A stretch of DNA of 64,000 bases from positions 1 to 64,000 of the forward strand of contig JAJKFJ010022346.1 in the NCBI GenBank assembly GCA_027382625.1, in the 5' to 3' direction. Shown here piece by piece: positions 11,369 to 21,765 of this stretch (its first letter is position 1; every line of letters starts with the position of its first letter). This DNA is from Tetmemena sp. SeJ-2015. Lineage: Eukaryota > Ciliophora > Spirotrichea > Sporadotrichida > Oxytrichidae. The position numbers were made by a program, and so were the translations under genes. Below the pieces are notes generated by a model. That model was not told the origin of the DNA. It made no database searches and saw only the letters and a program-made list of their open reading frames with translations.

Positions 11369-12357
11369 AAATCAGGGATGAGGTACCAATTATCTTGAAG
11401 GCCTCTTTTTCAACTTGTACTGTTGAGAGCATGACGTCTACGTAGGCGTATGCTCTCTGAAGCGTCTCTGCTCTTAAGTTACACATTCATTACATTTAAT
11501 TATAATGAGGAAGGAAAATTAGTATTTGGATGATTGATGAAAGCTAAAACATGTATAAGGGTGTTGCTGAGTTGAGATGAGAAATTTTATGTAAAGTGGG
11601 AGAAGCATTTCAGCTGAAATCCTCTCACTACAAAAAGTATTTTGTGGAGATTACGCTGATTATACTCTTGTCTGAGACGTGTTTGACTTACTTCTAACAT
11701 CCATAGGAACAGATCATGACGGCACTCATGTGTAATTAATAACAATAATGTAATGGAAGTAGTTTTGTATGCGTCCAAGAAATTGGGCTAGATTGGTGTG
11801 CTCTATAGGTACAGATGAGACTGGAGAAAGAATAATTAGAAGGACAGAGTTATAATCAGCTAAAATGCTGATGAGGGAGGTAATTCCTCATATTTAAACG
11901 AGAAACATTGCTCTTTGTAATTGTGCTCCAAAAGGATATCAAATTAAATTTTAAATTAAGGATATTTCGTGAGTTATTTATCTGAGAAAAACTATTATGG
12001 AGATGAATATTAAGAGTTATCACAGAGAAATCTCCGCTTCTTCTCATAGGACTGAGTTTCACAGTATTTCTAGAATTCGAACATTCCAAAAAGGCATTTT
12101 AAGCAGTCCCAAACTCAAGCATAAATAAAAGACATTCGAATTTATTAAGCTCAGTTATATTAAATACGAGTTAATTAGGTGGGCAAGTGAGCAAAAGGTA
12201 GTAGAGCAGAACCCAAATCAGAAGAAAATTAACTTACCACTTCTTTTAGAAGCAAGTCTCTAAGAGATGACAAGGCCAAGGGTGCTTGAAGTTAGTTGAA
12301 GAGGGCCTTTCTTTCTGCTTAATTTTGTTAGCTCGTCAACTCATTCGCGCTAATCTA
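11369..12357 (-). CDS. Cyclin, N-terminal half (scrambled partner at 29.1 kb)
   Basis: The first exon reads ISANELTSQQNQAERKALFNQLQAPLALSSLRDLLLKEV up to a GTAAGT donor near 12232. The second starts KYCETQSYEKKRRFLCDNSQYSSPQQFF. Further on are ITHECRHDLFLWMLE and AETLQRAYAYVDVMLSTVQVEKEAFKIIGTSSLI, the spacing and motif pattern of a cyclin box (compare MR..LVDWL.EV ... Y+D..LS ... IG..ALL). Frame changes in between imply introns or IESs I could not all place. The cyclin text ends at about 11369 and resumes on the plus strand at 29144. The exact start is unresolved. Confidence 0.6.
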
Positions 12358-12360
12358 TTC

Positions 12361-13307
12361 TTAAAATACAATTGTAAATTGAGTCCTAATTAAATTAAAT
12401 AGCATAACTAAAAAATAGATTAAAGGATTAACTAACTTTTATAAACCAGGATTATTTATATATAGAGAGTTTGATTCATGAAATTGATTCACTCACCAGG
12501 TTAGATTAACAATCTATCTATTTAATGAGATTAATCCATTGAAATTATTTTTGATCTGCCTCATTGGATTATTTACTTGAGGTTTAAATAATATGTTTTT
12601 TGTCTTCAGTCGAAAAGTCTATATTTTTATTTGACATTAAGTGCGGCCATTAAGATGTTGTACTTATTGGCCTCCCTGATGGAGCTATTACATATAAAAT
12701 TTTAATAGAATCTTTAAGTCAATATATAAATTTTGAGAATATTTATGAAGTGATCTTGCTCATCTACCTATTCCTCCATATAAGTCATAATGTTTTGGTT
12801 GAATGAATGACTTAATAAAAAAGTATAATGAATTAAGTTACAGGAAGTTAAAGTATTAAACAATTTAAATTATAAAAACTAAAATAAACATGATGTTTAT
12901 ATAAATTCTTTTCTTGCAACCTTAATTGAGGGGTTTTAATTATAAATTACATAAATTTTATCGTAAAATATGAGGAATAGAAAAATGTGGAAACCTTAAT
13001 TTTTGCAGGAATGAAGCTCAATAAAATTGATGGAAAGACTGACATCTAAATGAATTTCAGATGTGAACCTGATATATATTTTTATTCCTTAAAATTAGTG
13101 CACTCTTTCTAATATTTTAATAAAAATAAGTTTAAATTAAGTATTATGCTATAATAGATATATTTTGCAATTCATCAATATTGTTTTTTGGAGAGATCAA
13201 AGAATTGTGGTTTAAGATTGATTACTGCTCAGTAGAAGGCTGAATATACTTGAGAATCTAAAGAAAAATAATTTTGAAATAAATTCACTCCTTGTTCTCT
13301 TATCTTC
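12361..13307. other. Mostly AT-rich non-coding
   Basis: No convincing protein. One short minus-strand ORF near 12620-12660 (MAALNVKQKYRLFD) could be an isolated MDS, but nothing supports it. The rest is AT-rich spacer between the cyclin arm and the inverted-repeat element. Confidence 0.4.
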
Positions 13308-13720
13308 TTTTTTCTATTATAAACCTCTTTATTTCGTTAATTAAAAAAAAGAATGGTGCTACTGACTCTCTTCCCTTCCATCTCCAAAAAACTCAGTTTA
13401 CTTAAGTTAGCACTGCAGCTCGACCCTGCCAGTCTGCCACAGTCTGATCACGACGGCACCTGCCACTCAAGCAACACTCAGCCACCTACCGAGGCCGACC
13501 TCAGCACAGCCGGCAGGGAAGCTGAAGCTCCGAGCTCCCTTCGACCATCTTTAGCTCTCACCCTCGGCAAGTCCGAGTGACCTCATCCAAGGTTAGAGAG
13601 AAGGTCGAGCTGCCGTGTTAGCTTGGGTAAACTGCGTTTTTTTTGCAGATGGAAAGGAGGAGTATGAGCAACAGCCATTCTTTTTAAAAATTAACGAAAT
13701 AAAGTGGTTTATAATAGAGA
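13308..13720. repeat. Inverted-repeat element with GC-rich core (MITE-like)
   Basis: The two outer ~110 nt are imperfect inverted copies. Left TTCTATTATAAACC, CTTTATTTCGTTAATT, AAAAAGAATGG, CCATCT, CAGTTTAC, GCAGCTCGACC recur in reverse complement, in the same order, at the right end (13600-13715). The inner ~190 nt is far richer in GC than anything nearby. It could be a non-autonomous transposon, or a structured RNA gene whose 5' and 3' ends pair. T-runs flank the core on both strands. No ORF supports a protein. No target-site duplication was identified. Confidence 0.65.
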
Positions 13721-13744
13721 AAGGAAGCAAGAGGCGAATGTATT

Positions 13745-14621
13745 TCAAAATTATTTTCCTTTAGATTCTAAGGTATATTAAGACACTCTTGAAATTTTAA
13801 GAAATATTTATCTTTCTAAATTTAAGTAGTGTCTTGTTGATTTTAAATGCTCTCCATTGAAGACCTCTACATCGCAAATTGAGAGAGCTTTTGCTAGAAA
13901 GGTTATTTTGGTTGAGTATTCTATTTAAAAACTTAAGACTAGATAGTCTACTACTATATCAAAATGCTCATGTTTGAAGTTCGGGACCTCTATCTTTGCT
14001 AAATATTTTCGTAATTCATGACATTTATCTGATCATTTCATTTAAAAATTGAATGAAATTGAAGATTCTGTGCTTATTTTCTATATTTATTAATTTCTTG
14101 CAAGGTTCACTGGCGATGAAAATTATGGGTGCCTATATTTAAACAATTAAACTTTTAATTGTTAGCTTTAAATTATGAAGAAATATAACCCAAAATTTAG
14201 TAAACTTAAAAAATACAAATATAATTGATTTATTAAAGCATCTAATAAAATTAAAGCAAGTTTATGAGAAGAGTCTAATATCGTATTTTCACCATTTTGA
14301 TCTATATTTTCGATTTGAATGAAGTGAGATATGTTTGTGGCGGCCTTAGGGCGAGCAAGATATGTTTTCTTATGACTTATGATTTAGGGTGGCAAGTTAT
14401 ATTGTATTTACTAAAATATATCATAGTAGATAATATTGGTTTGGTGAGAAAGGACTTCCACAAGAGTCATCTTAAAATTATGAAAGATTCTATTCTCCAA
14501 ATAGGACATGTTTATGGCAGTTAGTCTGCTATTACTACTAACTATTCTGGACATCTAAGTACTATTTGTGAAACATTGAAAAGTCAAAAGCGTCTTTTTT
14601 TGAGCTTGCGCTGCTACTCAT
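13745..14621 (-). CDS. Ser/Gln-rich protein, unknown, with several IESs
   Basis: Starts MSSSASSKKDAFDFSMFHKQYLDVQNSQQQQQTNCHKHVLFGEQNLSQFQDDSCGSPFSPNQYY. Later blocks in changing frames read LPPQIISHKKTYLARPKAATNISHFIQIENIDQNGENTILDSSHKLAL, RHPQFSSPVNLARN, and CHELRKYLAKIEVPNFKHEHFDIVVDYLVLSFQIEYSTKITFLAKALSICDVEVFNGEHLKSTRHYLNLER, ending SKGKQF-TGA. AT-rich frame-breaking pieces between the blocks look like IESs. The last block is helical and could be a cyclin-like or other small fold; I do not recognise it. Apparent long ORFs on the plus strand here are antisense shadows. Confidence 0.5.
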
Positions 14622-14885
14622 TTTAAATAAAGAAGCTTTGATTGTAAATGGGCTTCAACAAAATTATATTTATATTTCTGTGGATGGGTGACTTAGAACG
14701 TTCTATTCTATAAATTATGAATAATTTTATCTGTTTTAGGTCAATATATCATAATAGCTATTTATCTCAAACTCCTTTATCGCGGCCTAATTCAGAGGAG
14801 TTTAGCACTTTACCTTTGGCTAATACCCTTAATTTTTATTCAAATATGAGAAAGTAGACTACATCTATAATTAAAAATTTTTTAT

Positions 14886-16731
14886 TCAAATTATCTAAGT
14901 ATGGAATCCTACTTTTAAATTTGAGAAGTGCGAAAAATCCAAATTTTCGATTGCATTGTAATTCATGTTTTAAGTGGTAATATTTGTCCTTCTTTGGAAA
15001 GACATGATTTTAATTTGGTGATTTATTTGGAGAGCGACTTCAAGAGCCTCTTTATCAGCTTTAAACCAGGGATGCTGAAGTGCGTCACTAGCAGAAGGCC
15101 TTTTGAGAGGATCCTAGTCCAGAAGTTAAAATAACAGATCTGAGGCCTCTCTGGACGCTTGTGCTGTATACTTTCTTATATGGTCTATATTGCATTCCTT
15201 ATTTAGCAGCAGAATTTGATCAGGATTTTTTGAACTAAACAAGTACCTCCCAGATAGAAGATTAAATTAAGAAATAGTCCATATTTTATTACTAAAGATT
15301 ATAGAGAATTGATCCAATACTGAAGATGTCTGCCTTTTCATTGTATGAATCACCTCTCAGCATTTCTGGAGCAATGTAAGTTGGCGTGCCACACCTGTCT
15401 ACGAGGGATTCTCCTTATCTAAACTAACCGGCTAACCCGAAATCAGCAATCCTCAAATCGTAGTTTCCTTGCTTGTTCGATTTTAAAAGAATGTTGGCGG
15501 GTTTCAAGTCTCTATGAATTATACCTTAGTTGTGCATATAATCCACAGCTAACAGAAGCTGAGCTATTATTACAAAATATTAACTTTTAGCATAAATAAA
15601 TAAAATTTTATTTTTCAAAAATTCTAACTAATTACTGTTAGTATATATGTATAATAGTTGGTAATATGGATTTAATTATATATGGAACAATATTAATTAG
15701 GAGTCTATTTCTAATATTTATTTTGAGCTCAAAATAATATCTAGGAGTGTACCTCCCTCGTGATAATCCAAAAAGAGGTAGATATTATTTGCTGATTCGA
15801 AAATTTTTAATATCTTGACTATATTACCGCAAGAGCTTAATTTCCTTTAGCATTTGATCTCATCTAGTAGTTAGCTGACACTCTAACCATTAATTAAGGA
15901 ATTTTTGCTTATTTATTTTATAGCAAAATTTTAGACATAATCATTAGGATCATTATAGCAGATATACAAGATTTACAGAAACAAATAAGTATTTACAATA
16001 TAAAAAAATTAACATTGTTTGTGAAATCAAATTATCGATATTTTATATTTTAATCTGGATTAGGTATCAAATTAAAAATCATTATTTTTAATTTTATAAT
16101 ATAACAGCTTAAAAGATATAACAATTATATTGTTGAATTAAATTATATTTATTGATGTGATATGTGGCACCTCTTTACTGATGAATTTAGAATCATTTTG
16201 GTAGGCATTAGATTTGGTTCTTTGTGCTAGCTGGACAGTAGCATTTGCTCCTTTGCCAATTTCTTTAATAAATTCATATGATTTGGGTTGATCGAGAAGA
16301 ATAGTAAATTATTGAAGTTATTTTAGCCATAGTTTATATTCTTGGACATCGCCACTTTGTAGTAAGAGGGTATATTCTTACTGGCGAGAGAAAAGTTTAA
16401 AGTTAAACTCCTTTTCTTATTAAATATGAAGTAAATATTAAAATAATTTGAAATCTTATGAGGGATCTGCTTTACAATAAGAGAGTGTTGGCTTTTACTT
16501 TTTGAGGTAAGCCATGTCTATGTTGAAAAAAAAGTTGCAACTTTGATCTTAAACTGTAGTGGAACTTTCACTAGCAAAGACGAGGATTGTATCTCCAAAT
16601 AATCCAACTTTAACTCTTGGCCAGCAGCGCGAGTTTAAACAGTGCGGGTCATTCAGCTCTGTGTTTTACAAATTCTTGCAAATCGCACTCAATTTAAAAC
16701 AATATAACCATATTTCACTCTAGAAACTCAT
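14886..16731 (-). CDS. Ser/Thr protein kinase with N-terminal PH-like domain
   Basis: Starts MSFQSEIWLYCFKLSAICKNLQNTELNDPHCLN. It first shows a PH-like stretch (WPRVKVGLFGDTILVFAS ... FNFKLFSRQQEYTLLLQSGDVQEYKLWLKQLQQF), then a kinase domain. The Gly loop is IGKGANATVQLA and the beta-3 Lys lies in FISKEV. Then come EIKCQRKLSSCGNIVKILKIFESANNIYLFLDYHEGG, the catalytic loop HRDLKPANIL, DFG in IADFGLAG, APE in TYIAPEML, DIFSIGSILYNLLSGRYLF, and subdomain XI DQDPLKRPSASDALQHPWF. The tail is MSFQRRTNITTQ...FHTQII-TGA. At least three IESs are needed; one is precise at 15258-15300. The family resembles CAMK/NEK-like kinases with PH domains; substrate unknown. Confidence 0.85.
15258..15300 (-). other. 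37-nt IES in kinase (6-bp pointer AATCTT)
   Basis: AAGATT (plus strand) at 15258-15263 and 15295-15300. Removing 37 nt joins SIGSILYNL to LSGRYLFSSKNPDQ in frame. The ends are not GT-AG. Confidence 0.82.
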
Positions 16732-19191
16732 TATCGAGAGGAGTTAGCAGTCCTCAGGTGAAATTTGCTCGAAGGATGAACCAGCTGTGGATTGGAGAGC
16801 AAAAGTGCTTTCTGAGGTAAATAATAAAAATTTATCAGCCTGTGCAAACATTAGGGAAAGTATAATTATAGAATCAAACTAGTTAATCCTCAATATTAAA
16901 GTTCCTAATCAGCATTAATATTAATAGACAGATAACTTATTTAATTTAGCACGATTATCAAATATAATTATGACAGTTATCCTCTCTAAATTCATTATAT
17001 TCTAGCACTAAATTAATTTAAGTTCCCCTTGAAAAATCTAAACTTTGAAATCTTTCATAATTAATTCCATCCAGGTCTTGTTCATTACATTCTCGAGATC
17101 TAATTGATCAAATCCTTAAGGATAGGCTATTTACTATAAACATCTGAGCAGAAAGTGAGTAAAACATATGACTATACAAAAACTTTTCTGATCCTACAAT
17201 AGAATAAATCTTGATTAAATTATTTAGTTCATTATCATTATTTGATAAATCTGAATTTGAATAAACTTCGTTTTATACTGTCTCATAATATTGGTCGTTT
17301 GAGTGATTCTCTCCGATTAAGTTTAAAATTTTAAAAGATTTATATTATTATTGGTTAAATAGTATATATTTGTTTTAATTGAAATAGAGAGTATATGAGT
17401 GATATTATGGCCTAATGAGTTTATTAAGGACTCTCATTTTAAGATATCTAATTTCACTTTTCTAATGATTAATTAATTATATTCATATGTTTGGGTCCGC
17501 AATTTACTAAAACTGAAAATTTCCGACCATGCATTACACCCTCATTTAAATCACTACCCTCTATCCCATTCCATCAACATGTCCCAACTCTGAGAGCAAA
17601 CCAAATAGGTTAACTAGATCTTCGTAGTAATTTTAATAATTTTGGTTTTTAAATTTTTTGATAGGTTAAAAAAGAAAGACCTAAAAATCACTCAAACTCA
17701 ATATAATTTATAACTTTTTAAGGGATTCGGATAAGATCAAGCCCTAACATTATAAACTTCTGATATTTTAAATTATACGAGTTAAAGAAGAAAAGATTAA
17801 ATAAAAAATTAATATCATTTATAATAATTTTAATACAAATGTATATCTTCATTAATATTTAACTTAAATTCAAATATTCGTTAAATTATTAAGGTATTAG
17901 CTTATGAAATCAGCAACTCTATTCCCTATTAGATAGAGGAGATCAGCTGATCAAACTCATAGAATTTAAAATATTATTATGTCACTTTGCAAATGGACTC
18001 TAAGATTTTGAAAACTAAAAAGCATCTAGATAATTTTAATGTCGTTTAAAATTCGCTTACTATTATGATTTTCTATTTTTATTTTTAGGGTATTTATTCA
18101 AGGAACGATATTCAAATTTGAGAGAAACTTTCACTAATAAAATTAAAAAGACTAGTGAGATAAGAAAGTTTTGAGTTTAATTCTTAAATATATTTAGAGA
18201 GTTGCTCTCAAGCGATTATAGGCTAAGAGTTAAGGTGTAAATGAAGAGAAGGACGTGAATAACTCTGTCCTTTCAGTTCATAAAAATATATATTCTATTT
18301 AAATTATTTCAATTGCTAATATAAACTAATGGCAACTTCAAGTGAGAAAAAGCAATAAAATTAGTGCAGCCTTCATTAAAAATTCTACTACTTGATGGGC
18401 TGATATCAAATTCGCTTCACTTTAACTTATCTTTATACCGCAGTTTCAACTTCGCTTAGCTTTGATATTATTATGCCACCCCCTCTCATAAATATTAAGA
18501 CAGACTCCGTCTAAATAATTTGAGCAAGAATAAATAATTGCATCTATGTAAATAATTTTAAAGAAGAAATCATACAGCAAAGGTTTCTGGTGATTAATGA
18601 AAAAGTCGGCAAATATTTATGTCTTCCAATACTACTGAATTCGCTCATTAATTTTAGCCCGCCAAGAATATCAGATAAAGCAAATCCCTTCCATAAATGT
18701 GAAACAGATAAAAATTAAAATATGGGACCGAGCCTGATAATAAAATAGTTTCGCCCACAAAGAAATAGCAGGATATAAATCTAATATCCCAAATACAACG
18801 TTAAAATATAGTAACTAAGATTTGGTGGAAGATCCCTTTTACTTTAGCAAGGATTAAAGTTAGTATTTTCAGATTATTCACGTTGCACTTCTGAAACAGG
18901 ATACTTAACCTACTAATAAATTTGTGAATATTAAATCACGCAGAGTTGCATGAGTTATAAATTAGAAATCCTCTTTCTTTTATCATTAAATGTTTTAAAC
19001 CTATTTATTCAAAGAGTAATTTATTCTTAGGATCTCAAAATCAGGAGCTTGAAATTATAAAAAGAAATGAGAAGAAAAAGAGCTAAAGAGTATGATTTAT
19101 GAACTGCAGGGTTTATGTGATTTATTTGGGATTAAATGAATTTAAATTTATAAATTTAAAACCTAAATTTGGCAAAATTAATTTGAGTAAA
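16732..19191. other. Long AT-rich region, little coding evidence
   Basis: About 2.4 kb of AT-rich DNA between divergently placed genes. Around 17579-17763 there is coding-like plus-strand text around a GT-AG intron (EQTKQVNQIF then VKKERPKNHSNSIQFITFQGIRIRSSPN), preceded by ATGTCCCAACTC and an in-frame TGA. It may be an isolated MDS or chance. A second short stretch near 18330 (MATSSEKKQQNQCSLHQKFYYLMG) is equally doubtful. No repeats or RNA genes seen. Confidence 0.35.
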
Positions 19192-20521
19192 ATGAACGAC
19201 TAAAATTTAGCAAGATCAGATTCCTACGGAAAGGCTTTTAACATGCCAGCTCAAAGCTCTGAACCTCATCAGTATGACTCAATTCCTATTTCTGCAAGAG
19301 GTCTTTAGAGACACCCTTCTTCTGACCAAAATGCTAAACGCTCAGCAAGTCTACTGATGGCCAAATTTTCAAACTCACTAGGTAATATTAGAGATAAATA
19401 TATTATCCTTTTTCATTTTACTTAAAATACATAGGTTAGTCGAGGATTGAAGAGAGATCAGGAGATTTCTAAATAAGAGGAGACAATGATATTTCTGCAT
19501 AGATTGGCAATCCTTTGAGAACTCATGTTTCTGTGTCAAGTTCATTTGTCTGTGGCAACAATTCTCTAGATTTACTTGGAGAGAGAGAATAGTTGTAGAA
19601 ATTCAGCAAGGATACTTCACACACACCCTCTATGCTTCCATTTGAATCGCGCTAATTCCAATCCTCTGCAACTAGTGAACTGAATAACAGATTCTTGTTT
19701 CCAAATGGACTTGAAGAATATATTTTTTTCTATTTTAATCTAAAATGCTGGAAATGTCGGTGTCCACAAACAACAACTCCTTCTCTCACTTCTTAAATAT
19801 TATAAGTTATTATAAACTTGGCAAAGCCTATTAAAATAGCCAATCTTCTTCTTTGAGCTCTGGCTTTGGATTCGGCTCAGCTGCAGACACTCATGCAAGC
19901 GAAGCTCTTAGCATGCCTCCTAGTAATCAAAGAAGTCCTTTGAATGCTCTTCAACAGAATAGGCAAGCACAAGAGCTCAACCGACATGCAGAAAAGATGA
20001 AGATGCATAAATCATCATTCAGTAGAAGAGAGAAGAAATTGGCAGAGAGCTATCAATGCTCTATAGCCACCAATCTGCTCCAATCATCAGACTCTTCTCA
20101 AGATTAAGGGCAGGCAGGCAATTTCTCAAGAATTCGAGCCTTTCAGAACCTCATTAAGTTTAGAATTTATTTTCAATTATTCATCAGTTGATCAAGAAAG
20201 GAGACTTCAAGACCTAGAAGATCGACAGAATTTTGCTTGAAGTCATCTCTGTTGAGCTTGTGGGTAATTGCTACCAAGTTTCAATGCAAGATATCATTAA
20301 TTAAGTTCATATATTATCATTGGTGACTAGATTGAAGGAACATTTCATTCAGACTGTAAGGAATACTTTTCGAAGTAAATAAGAAGAGGCAGAATTCTGA
20401 TTCTAGAGAGAGTAAGATATCAAATATATAACTTGCTTTAATAGGTACTGTGTTTTCTCTGAATGCCAGAAGCACTTATCTCATCCTCAAAGCAGAGTGC
20501 ATCAAGAATGTCATCAAATGA
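19192..20521 (+). CDS. Ser/Asn/Gln-rich protein of unknown function
   Basis: MNDQNLARSDSYGKAFNMPAQSSEPHQYDSIPISARGLQRHPSSDQNAKRSASLLMAKFSNSL is followed by a 53-nt GT-AG intron at about 19381, then SRIEERSGDFQIRGDNDISAQIGNPLRTHVSVSSSFVCGNNSLDLLG. An AT-rich piece near 19717-19750 is bounded by GAA and is best read as an IES (FPNGLE/MSVSTNNNSFSHFLN). Then come QAQELNRHAEKMKMHKSSFSRREKKLAESYQCSIATNLLQSSDSSQD, a second IES (AAG repeats near 20160-20205), and a folded-looking block KKGDFKTQKIDRILLEVISVELVGNCYQVSMQDII. The 3' structure and exact stop are uncertain. No family recognised. Confidence 0.55.
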
Positions 20522-20601
20522 TAATGAGTGAGAATTGTAGTATTAGAGATTAAAACTTTGAGAAATTAAATTATCAGTTAATTAAAGTTTAATGAAAGCT
20601 T

Positions 20602-21566
20602 TCATCGTTTTCTCTCAGAAAACCATTTGAAATATGATTTGCCAGAGTCTTTGTCTTCTATCTTTCTCTTTTTTCCTTTTCCTTTCATGTTCTTATCAAG
20701 CATGAGGGCCTCTTAAACTCTTGACAACTGTTATTCCTTAGTGATTGCATCAGTGAGTTTCTTATATTATGCTTTATTGTATGACTAGTTTGTCTTTAGC
20801 TAATCCATATATTTTTATTTCTCACCTTTGTGAAGTTGCTTCGACTAAGATGTAGCCTTATCTTAGTTTTTGCTGTTCTTAAACTTGATAAGTTCATTTT
20901 CATCTTCACTCAAGTTATCTTCATTTGAGTAGTGATCTTCATCCTAAAATGATAAGTATAAAAAGCAATTACATCGTTTATTTCAGCAAAATCGTTGCTC
21001 ATGCTATTTATATGATCATCTTGTTTTGCCCCTTGCTTAATTTCTTGTTTGCTAGAAACAAAGAATATGTGCTAGTTATCCTTAGGCATGTCCAACATAT
21101 GCAGACTATTTTGTAGCTTGTCTAGCTTATTTTTCTCTACCATCCTTTTCAATCCAACCAAAGAGATGTCCTTCTGCTCATCCAATTCTCTTTTCTTTTT
21201 TGAGTCTTTATTTTCCTTCAACTTAATATGATGTTCTTCCGTCCTACAGTAATTATTAGACTTTCATATTCAAAGAATGCTATATTTGTACTAACCTAGA
21301 TCTGTGAGTTAGCCATTTTGTGATAAAACTCATCAGGATTTCTTTGAAGTGCTTTTTCAGCGAGTTTTTCTAAAAGAAACATGAATAATGCTTGCAGTTA
21401 TTATTGACTTACTGACTATGTTTTATTTAGAGTGGAAGTCTTTGGATCTTTTTTTGTAGTCTCTTTTCTTCTCGAGCATTCCTAAGTGCTCTCTCGATTT
21501 CAATTATCGACGCTCTCTGTACATGCGTCTAGGTATGGCATTTCGCCAGGTTGCTGCTGAAGACAT
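20602..21566 (-). CDS. UTP11: UTP11 (U3 snoRNA-associated SSU processome protein)
   Basis: Starts MSSAATWRNAIPRRMYRERRQLKSREHLGMLEKKRDYKKRSKDFHSKQN. This matches the UTP11 N-terminal signature (AxWRNAIPRRxHRER...LGxLEKKKDYxxRAxDxHxKQ). It continues KLAEKALQRNPDEFYHKMANSQ, then TEEHHIKLKENKDSKKREL...LKRMVEKNKLDKLQNSLHMLDMPKDNQHIFFV, and ends KKRKIEDKDSGKSYFKWFSERKR-TGA, the typical basic UTP11 terminus. At least two GT-AG introns are seen. The protein acts in the nucleolus in 18S pre-rRNA processing as part of the small-subunit processome. Confidence 0.93.
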
Positions 21567-21765
21567 TAATCAATTTATTATATTAACTACCTTAATCCCA
21601 CCATTTGATAAACCTGAAAAAGACTATAAGCAAGAATGAAAATTTATAATTTAAACTGTAAACAGTAATCAATTGAATTATTCCTTCAATATGAAGTAAC
21701 ATCACAGTAATATAAAGATTTTATAAGAATAATTGGCATTTAAATTTTAATTTATTGTTTGTATA

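Noticed and set aside
13377..13670. SRP RNA, RNase P RNA or telomerase RNA in the GC-rich core
   Set aside because: No conserved GGAA/AGCAG helix-8 motif, no RNase P CR-I/CR-V text and no C4A4-type template was found. The symmetric ends fit an inverted-repeat element better.
14297..15134. Long plus-strand ORFs (MIYIFDLNEVRY..., KYGILLLNLRSAKNP...) suggesting a plus-strand gene or transposon
   Set aside because: They lie antisense to better-supported minus-strand proteins (the MSSSASSKKDAFDF protein and the kinase tail). With only TGA as stop, antisense frames stay open easily.
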